64,000 nucleotides of DNA from Acidobacteria bacterium SCN 69-37 (GTDB lineage: Bacteria; Acidobacteriota; Vicinamibacteria; Vicinamibacterales; SCN-69-37). Where the stretch lies: positions 207,351 through 271,350 of the forward strand of contig MEDJ01000020.1 in the NCBI GenBank assembly GCA_001724025.1, in the 5' to 3' direction. Below, piece by piece: positions 18,821 through 27,190 of the stretch (the stretch's first letter is position 1; each line of letters opens with the position of its first letter). The notes beneath the pieces are model-generated. The model did not search any database and had not been told where the DNA came from. It saw nothing but the letters and a program-made list of their open reading frames with translations. A program made the translations under genes and the position numbers.

Positions 18821-20176
18821 CTACTTTCTGATCACCGCCAGCACTTCATCCCGCTTCTGCGCCATCAACTCCGGCGTGAGCGCCTCGAGGTTCAGGCGGA
18901 GCAGCGGTTCGGTGTTCGAGCCGCGGACGTTGAAGTGCCAGTCCGGGAACTCGGCCGAGAAGCCGTCCATGGTGTAGGTGTGGCCGTCCTTGTAGCGCTC
19001 GGCCAGGTCGGCGAGCCGCTGCGGGACCACGGACACGTCGCTGACCCGCGTGTTGATCTCGCCCGAGATGAAGTACTTCGCGCGGAGCGGCTCGAGCAGC
19101 TGCGCCAGCGTCAGGTTCCGGCGCGACATCAGCTCCAGGATGAGCAGCGCCGGGATGAACCCGTTGTCGGCGTAGGAGAAGTCCCGGAAGTAGTAGTGGC
19201 CCGTGACCTCGCCCCCGAAAATCGCGTTCTCCTCGCGCATGCGGCGCTTGATGAACGCGTGTCCGACGCGGTTCATGAGCGCCGTCCCGTCGTACTTCGC
19301 CACGGTGTCCTTCACCGCATAGCTGGCGCGCACGTCGTAGATCACCTTCTCGCCGGGCGACTTGCTGAGCGCGGCCTCGGCCAGCAGGGCCGTCACGAAG
19401 TCGCCGGCGATGAACTCACCCTGGCCATCGATGAAGAAGCAGCGGTCGGCGTCGCCGTCCCAGGCAATGCCGATGTCGGCCTTTTCCTCGATGACGCGCG
19501 CGGTGATGTCGGCGCGGTTCTCCTCGATGAGCGGGTTCGCTTCGTGGTTCGGGAACCGACCGTCGATCTCGAAACAGAGCCGGGTCGTGCGGCAGGGGAG
19601 CTGCGCGAAGAGTCTCGGGGCGACGAGACCGGCCATGCCGCTGCCGGCGTCGAGCACCACGTTGAACGGCTTGATCACCGACGGGTCGATGAAGCTCATG
19701 ACCTTGGCGACGTAGTCATCGAGGAGATCGACGGACACGCGCCGGCCGGCCGGCCGCGTGGGCGCCGGAATCCGGTCGTTGACGACCATGTCGCGGATCT
19801 CGCCGATGCCGGCATCCCCCGACAGGGGGAAGGCCTCCTTGCGCACCATTTTGATGCCGTTGTATTCGCCGGGATTGTGCGACGCCGTGATCTGCGCGCC
19901 GCCATCCAGTCCGTCGCGCACGACCCCGAAGTAGAGCATGTCGGTGGCGCACATGCCGTAGTCGACCACATCGGCGCCCTGCTCGAGCGCGCCCTCAATG
20001 AAGGCCGCCGCGATCGACGGGGACGACACGCGCATGTCGCGCGACACGGCGATGCGCGCCGCGCCGAGATACGCGACGAACGCCCGCCCGATGGCGCGCG
20101 CGCCCACCTCGTTCAATTCCGACGGATACAGCGCGCGGACGTCGTAGGCCTTGAAGATGGATGCAGGTATCGTCAC
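18821..20176 (-). CDS. manB: Phosphomannomutase / phosphoglucomutase
   Basis: 451 aa alpha-D-phosphohexomutase. The catalytic serine loop TASHNPGEYNG (near residue 100), a metal loop WDGDADRC near 240, the sugar loop FGGEVTGHYYF and the C-terminal phosphate loop RGSNTEPLLRLN are all present. It interconverts mannose (or glucose) 6- and 1-phosphates for nucleotide-sugar synthesis. It lies 28 bases after the nucleotidyltransferase gene on the same strand, making a two-gene sugar-activation unit. Confidence 0.9.
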   Translation of the reverse strand: MTIPASIFKAYDVRALYPSELNEVGARAIGRAFVAYLGAARIAVSRDMRVSSPSIAAAFIEGALEQGADVVDYGMCATDMLYFGVVRDGLDGGAQITASHNPGEYNGIKMVRKEAFPLSGDAGIGEIRDMVVNDRIPAPTRPAGRRVSVDLLDDYVAKVMSFIDPSVIKPFNVVLDAGSGMAGLVAPRLFAQLPCRTTRLCFEIDGRFPNHEANPLIEENRADITARVIEEKADIGIAWDGDADRCFFIDGQGEFIAGDFVTALLAEAALSKSPGEKVIYDVRASYAVKDTVAKYDGTALMNRVGHAFIKRRMREENAIFGGEVTGHYYFRDFSYADNGFIPALLILELMSRRNLTLAQLLEPLRAKYFISGEINTRVSDVSVVPQRLADLAERYKDGHTYTMDGFSAEFPDWHFNVRGSNTEPLLRLNLEALTPELMAQKRDEVLAVIRK

Positions 20177-20204
20177 GAATCAGTCTCCTCGTGGGCGTGC
20201 GCGT

Positions 20205-21263
20205 TCACAGGTGCGAATAGTCGGTCACGACCGACTTGTCGCCGAGCAGGGTGCCCTCGCCGACCGTCGTGTGACGGCCGAGGTGGCAATGGCGGCCGGT
20301 CACCGCCCCGGTGACGACGGCGCCGGCGTCGACCCAGGTGTTGGGCCACAGGATCGAGCCGGTGATCGTCGCGCCCTCGCCGACGTGGCAGTGCGATCCG
20401 ATCACGCTGTAGGCCGCGATGCGGGCGCCGGCCTTGACCGTGGCGCCGGCGTCGATGAAGCAGGGCCCCTCGATGATGGCGCCATCCTCGATCTTCGCCG
20501 CGGGCGAGACCAGCGCCTGTCCGGCCTTCTTGACGAACGGGCGGGCCGGGAAGCGGCCGTCCATGATGTCGCGGTGCGCCTGCCGGTATTTCTCGGGCGT
20601 CCCGATGTCGATCCAGTAGCCACGGTAGACGGAGGCCACGAACGTCTCGCGATCGGCCACGAGCGACGGGAAGTACCCGCGTTCGATCGAGAAGACCGTG
20701 TCGGCCGGAATCCGATCGAGCGAATCGGGCTCGAGCACGTAGATGCCGGCGTTGATCGTGTCGCACGTGATCTCGTCGGCCGACGGCTTCTCCAGGAACG
20801 CGCGCACGTTGCCCGCCTCGTCGGTCTCGACCAGGCCGTAGGCGGTGGGGTTGTCGACGGGCGTCAGCACGATGGTCGCCTTGGCCCGGCGCTCGCGGTG
20901 CAGCGCCAGCACGGCCGGCAGGTCGACGGACGTGAACACGTCGCCGTTGAAGACGACGAGCGGTTCGCCCGTGTATTCCCCGGCCGCGAACTTGATCGCG
21001 CCACCCGTCCCGAGCGGCTGCGGTTCGACGACGTAGGTGATGTGCACACCGAGATCGGAGCCGTCACCGAACACTTCCTCGATGCGACGCGGCTGATAGT
21101 TGAGGCTCAGCACGATCTCGTCGATCTCGGGGACCTGCCGCAGCAGATCGATCTGGTACTGCAGGAACGGACGATCGAAAATGGGCACGATCGGTTTCGG
21201 CGTGTGCAGCGTGAGGGGACGAAGCCGGGTGCCTTTGCCGCCGGCGAGCAGGATGGCCTTCAT
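20205..21263 (-). CDS. Mannose-1-phosphate guanylyltransferase-like NDP-sugar pyrophosphorylase
   Basis: 352 aa. The N-terminal nucleotidyltransferase domain has the signature LLAGGKGTRLRPLT and PKPIVPI, with an FNGDVF metal site near 110 and GYWIDIGTPEKYRQA near 215. The C-terminal third is a left-handed beta-helix of hexapeptide repeats. The architecture fits GDP-mannose pyrophosphorylase (GMPPB-like); glucose-1-phosphate uridylyl- or thymidylyltransferase is less likely. The downstream phosphomannomutase would make its substrate. Confidence 0.82.
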   Translation of the reverse strand: MKAILLAGGKGTRLRPLTLHTPKPIVPIFDRPFLQYQIDLLRQVPEIDEIVLSLNYQPRRIEEVFGDGSDLGVHITYVVEPQPLGTGGAIKFAAGEYTGEPLVVFNGDVFTSVDLPAVLALHRERRAKATIVLTPVDNPTAYGLVETDEAGNVRAFLEKPSADEITCDTINAGIYVLEPDSLDRIPADTVFSIERGYFPSLVADRETFVASVYRGYWIDIGTPEKYRQAHRDIMDGRFPARPFVKKAGQALVSPAAKIEDGAIIEGPCFIDAGATVKAGARIAAYSVIGSHCHVGEGATITGSILWPNTWVDAGAVVTGAVTGRHCHLGRHTTVGEGTLLGDKSVVTDYSHL

Positions 21264-21380
21264 GTCGGGACGAATCTTACAGGGCTCGCGACGGCAAGGC
21301 TACCGGCAGCGGTGCGCGACCATCCGCCGCGGTCTGTTGCGTCTCCGGCACCGGTGTGCCATAACATCAAATCTGAGACC

Positions 21381-22013
21381 GTGAATCTTCCCAACACGCT
21401 TACGATCGGGCGCATCTTTCTCGTCCCGCTGCTGGTCGTCGTGCTGCTGACCAGCTTCGACGGGCGCGAGGTCCTCGGGGTCAGCAACGAGGTTCTCGGC
21501 GCGGCGATTTTCGCGTTGGCGTCGTTCACCGACTGGCTCGACGGATTCCTCGCGCGGCGGCACGGGCAGGTCACGGGATTCGGCGAGTGGATGGATCCCC
21601 TGGCTGACAAGCTGCTGATCACGGCGGCCCTGATCTCACTCGTGCAACTCGGTCGGGCGCCCGCGTGGATGGTGGCCGTCATCCTGGGCCGCGAACTGGC
21701 CGTCACGGTCCTGCGCAGTTTCATCTACGCCCGCGGCCAGACGATGCCGGCCTCGAGCATCGGCAAAACGAAAATGGTGGCGCAGGTCACGGCCATCCTG
21801 CTGCTGATCCTCGGCCCGGGGCACATCGACGTGTTCTTCGTGCTCGGCCAGGCCGCCCTGTGGGTGGCGACCGGTGCCGCGCTGCTGTCGGCGATCGACT
21901 ATACGCGGCGGTTCAACGTCGTCCTGGGGACTCGGCCAACGAGCGGCCCCGTCAGCGGAGTGACTGCTCCCGACGACGCAGCCCGCCCCTCCCGCGGGCG
22001 CGTCAGCGCCTAG
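21381..22013 (+). CDS. pgsA: CDP-diacylglycerol-glycerol-3-phosphate 3-phosphatidyltransferase
   Basis: 210 aa membrane enzyme for phosphatidylglycerol synthesis. It begins with the family hallmark NLPNTLTIGRI and has the motif DWLDGFLARR ... TGFGEWMDPLADK. The GTG at 21381 is chosen because the family starts exactly here; longer frames run back through the antisense nucleotidyltransferase gene. The last 25 residues are polar and unconserved, and the stop falls at the edge of a palindromic repeat cluster. Confidence 0.87.
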   Translation: MNLPNTLTIGRIFLVPLLVVVLLTSFDGREVLGVSNEVLGAAIFALASFTDWLDGFLARRHGQVTGFGEWMDPLADKLLITAALISLVQLGRAPAWMVAVILGRELAVTVLRSFIYARGQTMPASSIGKTKMVAQVTAILLLILGPGHIDVFFVLGQAALWVATGAALLSAIDYTRRFNVVLGTRPTSGPVSGVTAPDDAARPSRGRVSA

Positions 22014-22039
22014 TGTCTCCTGACAGAAGCCTGTCGGAG

Positions 22040-22089
22040 CCCTGGGGCTTCAGCCCCAGGGGGACATCGCCCGAGGCTGAAGCCTCGGG
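22040..22089. repeat. Two REP-like palindromes between pgsA and bamD
   Basis: Two hairpins: 22040-22061 (arms ccctggggct/agccccaggg) and 22070-22089 (arms cccgaggct/agcctcggg), each with a 2-base loop. They are followed by gctccgaag, a tag also present in the copies at 2824 and 51447. The pair lies between convergent genes and could act as a bidirectional transcription end, but there is no T run. Confidence 0.85.
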
Positions 22090-22156
22090 GCTCCGAAGAG
22101 AAGAGCGTCTGAAGCCCCTGCGCTCGATGAGAGCGTTCTGAAACGTGCGCCTCGCG

Positions 22157-23083
22157 CTACGACGCCGCCGGGGGGCGGTTCGCAGCAGCCCCGTCGGGCG
22201 ACGGGGACGCGGGTGTCGACGCCGTCCCCGACGATGGCGCTGTCGGCGCCGGCGTGTCGGCCGTGGCCGGGGCAGCGGCCGGCGGGGTCTCCGGCAGATC
22301 CCGCAGCCGCTTGCGCGCATCGTCCAGATACTCGCTGACGGCGAATTCCTCGAGCAGCTTCTGATAATAGGTGCGCGCGTCGGCCGTGCGGTTCATCCTG
22401 GCGTAGGCCTCCGCGAGGAAGAAGTAGGCGCCGTCGCGGCCCGTGTACTCCGGATCCGTCTCGAGCAGCGCCTCGAGACGCGTGATGGCGCCTGGATACC
22501 ACCGGGTGCGGTAGTAGTGACGGCCGACGCGGAATTCGCTCTCGGACAGCCTGTCGCGAGCCTGCCGCTGCAGCGCCACGACCTCGGGCAGGTACTGGCT
22601 GCTCGGGTAGTTGTCCAGGAAGATCTGCAGTTCGCGCAGGGCGTCCCGCGTGGCGGTCTGGTCGCGTTCGGGCGCCAGCATCTGGCGGACCTGCGAGAGG
22701 GCCAGCCGGTACTGGGCGTAGTCGGCCCGGTCGGCAAGCGGATAGAACCGCAGGAACTCGCGGAACTCGCCGGCGGCCAGGATGTCGGAATCGATCCGGT
22801 TGTCCCCGAGATACGAGTCGCCGATACCGAGCCGGGCGTCCTGGCGGAAGCGGCTGGTCGGATAGGTGTCGACGAGCCGGCGGAAGTACTCGCGGGCGGT
22901 CAGCCACCGGTGGTCCGTGAGGGCCTGGGAGCCCCTGTCGAACAGGAACTGGTCGGGCTCGACGTCGGGCGGCGGGTTCTGCGTCAGGCCGCCACTGGAG
23001 GCGCAGGCACTGGCCAGGCCGCCGAGGACGACGAGCGCGAGGATCGGGATCAGGCGCGAGACAGAAGCGACGGAAGGCATCAT
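22157..23083 (-). CDS. bamD: Outer-membrane assembly lipoprotein BamD-like
   Basis: 308 aa. A lipoprotein signal ends LGGLASAC, with the Cys near residue 27 as the acylation site. TPR-type repeats follow (FDRGSQALTDHRWLTAREYFRRLVDTYPTSRFRQDARLGIGDSYL), as in BamD/ComL, which supports BamA in inserting barrels. The C-terminal 45 residues are Ala/Pro/Thr-rich. The ATG overlaps the epimerase stop (TGATG), so it is the last gene of a minus-strand operon. YbgF-like periplasmic TPR proteins are an alternative, but the lipoprotein signal and length favour BamD. Confidence 0.8.
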   Translation of the reverse strand: MMPSVASVSRLIPILALVVLGGLASACASSGGLTQNPPPDVEPDQFLFDRGSQALTDHRWLTAREYFRRLVDTYPTSRFRQDARLGIGDSYLGDNRIDSDILAAGEFREFLRFYPLADRADYAQYRLALSQVRQMLAPERDQTATRDALRELQIFLDNYPSSQYLPEVVALQRQARDRLSESEFRVGRHYYRTRWYPGAITRLEALLETDPEYTGRDGAYFFLAEAYARMNRTADARTYYQKLLEEFAVSEYLDDARKRLRDLPETPPAAAPATADTPAPTAPSSGTASTPASPSPDGAAANRPPAAS

Positions 23084-24039
23084 CAGGCTGTGAGCGGACG
23101 TCCGAGGAGCGCGGCCAGCCACTGACATTCGGCCTTCAGCCCGTCCTCGAGCGAATGAGACGGTGAAAAGCCCAGATCGGCCTGTGCGCGGGACGAATCG
23201 GCGAACGTGTCCCGCATGTCGCCCTTCTCGGCGGGCAGGCGGCGGATGTCGAGCGGGCGCCCGGTGACGCGCGCGATCATGGCCAGCACCTGGTTGATCG
23301 TCACGCGGCTGCCCCCGCCGATGTTGTAGATGCCGCCCGGCCGGCCGCGTTCGCCGGCCGCGATCGTGGCGGCGACGATGTCGTCCACGAAGGTGAAATC
23401 GCGCGTCTGCTCGCCGTCACCGAACAATGTGATCGGCTCGCCCGTCAGCGCCGCCCTGATGAACCGGTGGAACCCCATGTCCGGGCGCTGCCTCGGCCCG
23501 TAGACCGTGAAATAGCGCAGCGAGACGGTCGGGACGCCGTGATTGACGCAATAGAGGTGGCACAGGTGCTCGGCGGCGAGCTTGGTCACGCCGTAGGGCG
23601 AGAGCGGCTGCAGGTACGCCGTTTCCTGCATCGGGATGGTCGCCACGTCGCCATAGACCGACGAGCTCGAGGCGTAGACCAGGCGCGTCAGCGGGTGGCC
23701 CTTCAGGGCCTCGAGCAGGCGCTGCGTGGCGTCGACGTTGTTCGAGGTATAGCTGAGAAATTGATCACCCCAGCTCCCGCGGACGCCGGCTTGGGCGGCC
23801 AGGTGGAAGACGTGGGTGACGCCGTCGAGCAGCGGGCCGAAGTCCACGTCCTGGAGCCGGGCGTCCACGAACCTGTATGACGACCGCTCGCGCAGGGCGG
23901 CGAGGTTGGATTCCTTGATTTCGCGGGCGTAGTAGTCGGTGAAGCAATCGATGCCGACGACCTCGGCCCCGCGATCGACGAGGGCGGTGGCCAGGGTGGA
24001 TCCAATGAAGCCGGCCGCGCCGGTGACCAGGGCTTTCAC
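23083..24039 (-). CDS. NAD-dependent sugar-nucleotide epimerase/dehydratase
   Basis: 318 aa extended short-chain dehydrogenase. It has the Rossmann glycine motif TGAAGFIG at the N-terminus, HLAAQAGVR, the catalytic S-S-S-V-Y-G with a Y-x3-K type motif (YGVTKLAAE) and GGGSRVTINQV near 250. This matches UDP-glucose/glucuronate 4-epimerase-like enzymes of envelope polysaccharide synthesis. The GTG at 24039 is used, with GGAGG eight bases before it and a 4-base overlap with the thioesterase stop. Confidence 0.85.
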   Translation of the reverse strand: MKALVTGAAGFIGSTLATALVDRGAEVVGIDCFTDYYAREIKESNLAALRERSSYRFVDARLQDVDFGPLLDGVTHVFHLAAQAGVRGSWGDQFLSYTSNNVDATQRLLEALKGHPLTRLVYASSSSVYGDVATIPMQETAYLQPLSPYGVTKLAAEHLCHLYCVNHGVPTVSLRYFTVYGPRQRPDMGFHRFIRAALTGEPITLFGDGEQTRDFTFVDDIVAATIAAGERGRPGGIYNIGGGSRVTINQVLAMIARVTGRPLDIRRLPAEKGDMRDTFADSSRAQADLGFSPSHSLEDGLKAECQWLAALLGRPLTA

Positions 24040-24446
24040 GAGAACGCCTCCACGACGCGTGCCGGCAGCCGGCACGGGCGTCCGTTGGGGCCGAGCGCGG
24101 CATGCGCCGTGCGCCCGGAGGCCAGCAGTTCGTCCTGTCCCTTCACATACACCTCGTAGTGGAATTCGAGCCGGATCGGGGACATCAGCCGTCCCTCCGT
24201 CCGGATTTCCAGCGCATCATCGTAACGCGCAGGACGCCGGTAGCGACAGTCGGCCTCGATCACGGGCAGCAGGACGCCGGCCTCTTCCATCGCCCGATAG
24301 CTCCAGCCAAGGGTCCGGATCAGATCGGTCCGCGCCACCTCGAACCAGACGAAATAGTTGGCGTAGTAGGCCACGGCCATCGCGTCGGTCTCCGCATACC
24401 GGACGCGGATCGACGTGGTCGACCGGGCGGACGGGGGCGCGGTCAC
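24036..24446 (-). CDS. YbgC-type acyl-CoA thioesterase
   Basis: 136 aa hot-dog fold protein with the 4-hydroxybenzoyl-CoA/YbgC motif RVRYAETDAMAVAYYANYFVWFEVARTD, which includes the catalytic Asp. Such enzymes hydrolyse acyl-CoA thioesters and are often linked to envelope genes. The GTG start overlaps the rpe stop and its own stop overlaps the epimerase start, so it is translated within one operon. Confidence 0.87.
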   Translation of the reverse strand: MTAPPSARSTTSIRVRYAETDAMAVAYYANYFVWFEVARTDLIRTLGWSYRAMEEAGVLLPVIEADCRYRRPARYDDALEIRTEGRLMSPIRLEFHYEVYVKGQDELLASGRTAHAALGPNGRPCRLPARVVEAFS

Positions 24447-25105
24447 CGGTCGACGGCTGCCTGACGCAGCGCGGCAACGGCAGCCGCCGGGTCGGGAGTG
24501 TGGAAGACGGACGCCCCGGCGACGATCAGCCGGGCTCCAGCGTGCGCCACCTGCGCAATGTTGGACGCGTCGATCCCGCCGTCCACCTCGATCGTCGCCC
24601 GCCCGCCGCGCGCGGCAATCAACGCGCGCGTGGCCTCGATCTTCCGCACCGCCATCGGCAGGAACGCCTGTCCGGTGAAGCCCGGATTCACCGACATCAC
24701 GAGCACCAGGTCGAGGTCGTCCACGATCTCCTCGAGCACGTGCACAGGGGTCGCCGGGTTGATGGCCACGCCGGCACGGGCGCCCAGGGCGTGAATCCGC
24801 TGCACCGTCCGGTGCAGGTGGGGCGTGACCTCGGCGTGCACGGTCAGGCTGGCCGCGCCGGCCTCGACGAACGCTTCCAGGTAGCGATCCGGGTCCGCAA
24901 TCATCAGGTGCACGTCGAGCGGCACGTTCGTGATCTGGCGCAGCGCGCGCACGACGGGCGGACCGAACGTGATGTTCGGCACGAAGTGCCCGTCCATCAC
25001 ATCGACGTGGATGTACTCGACGGCAACGGCTTCCACGCGCGCGATCTCGGCGCCCAGGCGGGTGAAGTCCGCGGCCAGGATGGACGGGGCGATGCTGACG
25101 CTCAC
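24443..25105 (-). CDS. rpe: Ribulose-phosphate 3-epimerase
   Basis: 220 aa TIM barrel interconverting ribulose 5-phosphate and xylulose 5-phosphate. Conserved parts are SILAADFTRLG at the N-terminus, HVDVMDGHFVPNITFGP, DVHLMI, MSVNPGFTGQAF and EVDGGID, covering metal ligands and both catalytic aspartates. Full length for the family. The start overlaps the PASTA gene stop (ATGA). Confidence 0.93.
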   Translation of the reverse strand: MSVSIAPSILAADFTRLGAEIARVEAVAVEYIHVDVMDGHFVPNITFGPPVVRALRQITNVPLDVHLMIADPDRYLEAFVEAGAASLTVHAEVTPHLHRTVQRIHALGARAGVAINPATPVHVLEEIVDDLDLVLVMSVNPGFTGQAFLPMAVRKIEATRALIAARGGRATIEVDGGIDASNIAQVAHAGARLIVAGASVFHTPDPAAAVAALRQAAVDR

Positions 25106-25869
25106 TGGCTGACCTCGAGGACGATGGCGTCGCCGTAGCCGATCTGGAAGCCGGCCTGCGGCGTCTGGCGGATGACCACGCCGGCTGGCAGGCCCGGGTA
25201 GGGCACCGCGGCGCCGATCGTCACGCGGAATCCGCGGCGACGCAGCAGGTCGACCACGCGGTCGCCCCTGACGCCGATGACGTCCGGCATGACGAAGCCC
25301 GCGCCGCTCTCGCCGCGATTGACGAGCAGCGCCACCTGCGCGGCCTGCTGCGAGGCCGGCGGATCCTGCGCCACGACGACGCCCGTGGCATAGGCGCTGG
25401 TGCGGATGTCCACGCGGCGCGTCACTTCGATTTGTTCCTGGGTCAGCACCATCTCGGCCGTCCGTTCGTTCTGGCCGACGACCACCGGCACGACCGGGGC
25501 CTGGTGCCCGTCGCTCACGCGGATGCGGATGGTGCGCTGGCGCCTGAGCGTCGATCCGGCTTCGGGTTCCTGGGCCAGGATGTGATCGCGGGGGACTGCG
25601 GGATCGGGCCGCCGGGCTTCGAGTCGCAACTCCAGGCCGGCAGTCCGCGATCGCTGGGTGGCTTCGACGAGCGTCAGCCCCATCAGGTCGGGCACCGCCA
25701 CGTCGCGCGCCCTGTTGGCGACGCGCATGCCGGTCAGAAAGAACGTCCCGAACGTGGCCGCCAGGCCGATGCCGAGGACGAGCATGCGCCCGGCGCCCCA
25801 GACGCGCGCGCGGAGCGGTGCCGCGGTCGTGCGCGAGGACTGGCGGGAAGTGGGCCGCACGGATGGCAT
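25102..25869 (-). CDS. Membrane-anchored PASTA-repeat protein
   Basis: 255 aa. A short basic cytoplasmic N-terminus, one membrane helix (about 30-50: MLVLGIGLAATFGTFFLTGM), then three PASTA domains of about 65 residues each (VPDLMGLTLVEA..., VPVVVGQNERTAEM..., MPDVIGVRGDRVVDLL...). PASTA domains bind peptidoglycan fragments and are usually tied to a Ser/Thr kinase or PBP. Here no kinase domain is present or adjacent; the gene sits ahead of rpe with a 4-base overlap. Envelope sensing is inferred. The ATG at 25869 is used; longer frames run into repetitive DNA. Confidence 0.82.
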   Translation of the reverse strand: MPSVRPTSRQSSRTTAAPLRARVWGAGRMLVLGIGLAATFGTFFLTGMRVANRARDVAVPDLMGLTLVEATQRSRTAGLELRLEARRPDPAVPRDHILAQEPEAGSTLRRQRTIRIRVSDGHQAPVVPVVVGQNERTAEMVLTQEQIEVTRRVDIRTSAYATGVVVAQDPPASQQAAQVALLVNRGESGAGFVMPDVIGVRGDRVVDLLRRRGFRVTIGAAVPYPGLPAGVVIRQTPQAGFQIGYGDAIVLEVSQ

Positions 25870-26751
25870 CGAGTCGCGAAAGTGTACTACGCCCCGCGCG
25901 CGCGGATCCAGTGGCGGCGGCGCCCGCTGGCGTGGTTTTCTTGGGGAATTCGAAGGGTTCGGACGCATCAGCCCGACCACGACGACTCGTTCGCGTCGCT
26001 CTCCCGGGCCGCGTGCGTCGCTGCGACGACGTTCGTGCGTCATCCTGACGGACCGCGTGCGCAGGTCGACGAGGCGCGTGCCCTGGTGAGACGAGGACGT
26101 GGGCGTGTGTCCGGTGCTTCTGCGTCGCTGCGACGGGTCGCGTGTGTCACCTGCACGACCTGCGTGCATCACATCGACGAGTCGCGTGTGTCACTCCGAC
26201 GACCCACGTGAGCGGCATTCCGGCGAAACGACACCGCAACGTCTTGAATGAAAAGGACATAGCGGAGGGGGTACGCCTCGAGGTTCTGCAGGTCACGCGA
26301 CCGGTCCAGGTGATGCCGCGCCACCGTGGACGTGATGCACGTGCCCGGTCGCTGTGGGTCACGCGCACCGGAGACCCGAGGTACGCGTGTCGATCGGCGA
26401 TGCGCGCGATCCGTTCCCGTGAGTCGGGTCACCCGCCAGGTGACCCCGGCAACCCGTTGAGGGGCCTCCGGCGACCCGTTGCAGTGACGCGGGTGACCCG
26501 TTGCAGTGGGGCCGACGACCTGTTGAGGTGAGACACGTGTGTCGTCCGGCAGGTCGGGCGATCTGTCCGGGCAGGTCGGACGCCCCGGGACGTTGCAGTT
26601 CCTGCAATGTCCGTCGGCCGGGCGGTACGCACTTTCTGCGATCCGAAGCGGAATTACTGGCCTTTTCCCGCCTCGGGGCCGGGTACGATCCGTGCTCTTC
26701 TCACCACACTTGCATCGTCATGGTGACGACGCTACGGTGAGGAGGCGCGAT
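25870..26751. other. 882-base region without a convincing gene
   Basis: No open frame here has protein-like composition, a family match or a good ribosome site. The left half contains scattered direct repeats, for example tgcgtcgctgcgacg at 26014 and 26121, and gtcgcgtgtgtcac at 26137 and 26181. The right half has a 22-bp periodic array (listed separately). Near the right edge TACGAT (around 26687) could be a -10 element for the coiled-coil gene, without a clear -35. It may be decayed coding sequence or a repeat-rich regulatory spacer. Confidence 0.6.
26449..26530. repeat. 22-bp-period direct repeats
   Basis: The core (a/g)acc(c/t)gttg recurs at exactly 22-base spacing, starting at 26451, 26473, 26495 and 26517. 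Two copies share 14 identical bases (gacccgttgcagtg). The 22-base period is two turns of the helix. No palindrome or spacer/repeat division of CRISPR type is seen. Confidence 0.7.
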
Positions 26752-27159
26752 GTGGCGAGTGTTGACGAACGCGTAAGGATGGTCGAGGTTCGCGTGGACA
26801 CACTTCAACGGTTGTTCTCGAGTCTGCAGACCGACATGCAGCAGTTCCGGGCGGACGTGACCGCCCATTTCGCGCATATCGATGCGCAGTTCGCGCGGAT
26901 CGACGAACGCTTCGCGCGGATCGATGAACGGTTCGCGCAGGTCGACGAACGTTTCGCACAAATCGACGCGCGATTTGCACAGGTCGATGCGCGCTTTGCG
27001 CTCGTCGACGCGCGTTTCGAGCAGTTCGATGCGAAGCTGGCTGCGCTCGTTCAGCGGTTCGACGGTCTGCAACGAGACATGACTGTCCAGTTCCGATGGA
27101 TTGCCGGCCTCATGATCAGCGGCTTCGCCGCGATGGTCGTGGCGATGTTGGCCGGATGA
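26752..27159 (+). CDS. Heptad-repeat coiled-coil protein with C-terminal membrane anchor
   Basis: 135 aa. Residues about 35-95 are near-perfect 7-residue repeats of the form FAxIDxR (HIDAQFARIDERFARIDERF...), encoded by 21-bp DNA repeats, predicting a long parallel coiled coil. A single C-terminal helix (WIAGLMISGFAAMVVAML) should anchor it in a membrane. The layout resembles small XhlA-like or DUF1640-type coiled-coil anchors; no function is claimed. The GTG at 26752 is chosen because GGAGG precedes it by six bases. It lies alone between repeat DNA and the convergent rsmB gene. Confidence 0.7.
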   Translation: MASVDERVRMVEVRVDTLQRLFSSLQTDMQQFRADVTAHFAHIDAQFARIDERFARIDERFAQVDERFAQIDARFAQVDARFALVDARFEQFDAKLAALVQRFDGLQRDMTVQFRWIAGLMISGFAAMVVAMLAG

Positions 27160-27190
27160 CGTGTGCGGCGCCCTGGCGGCGGCCGCACAG

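Noticed and set aside
20151..21380. N-terminal extension of pgsA across the nucleotidyltransferase gene
   Set aside because: The family start NLPNTLTIGR begins at the GTG at 21381; the upstream part is antisense to a real gene.
26418..26530. 22-bp periodic repeats considered as CRISPR
   Set aside because: Repeats and intervals are too short, and no cas genes are nearby.
26142..26531. Possible genes in the 25870-26751 gap (several frames of 70-130 codons on both strands)
   Set aside because: Overlapping frames on both strands with repetitive Arg/Thr-rich translation, no ribosome sites and no recognisable motif.
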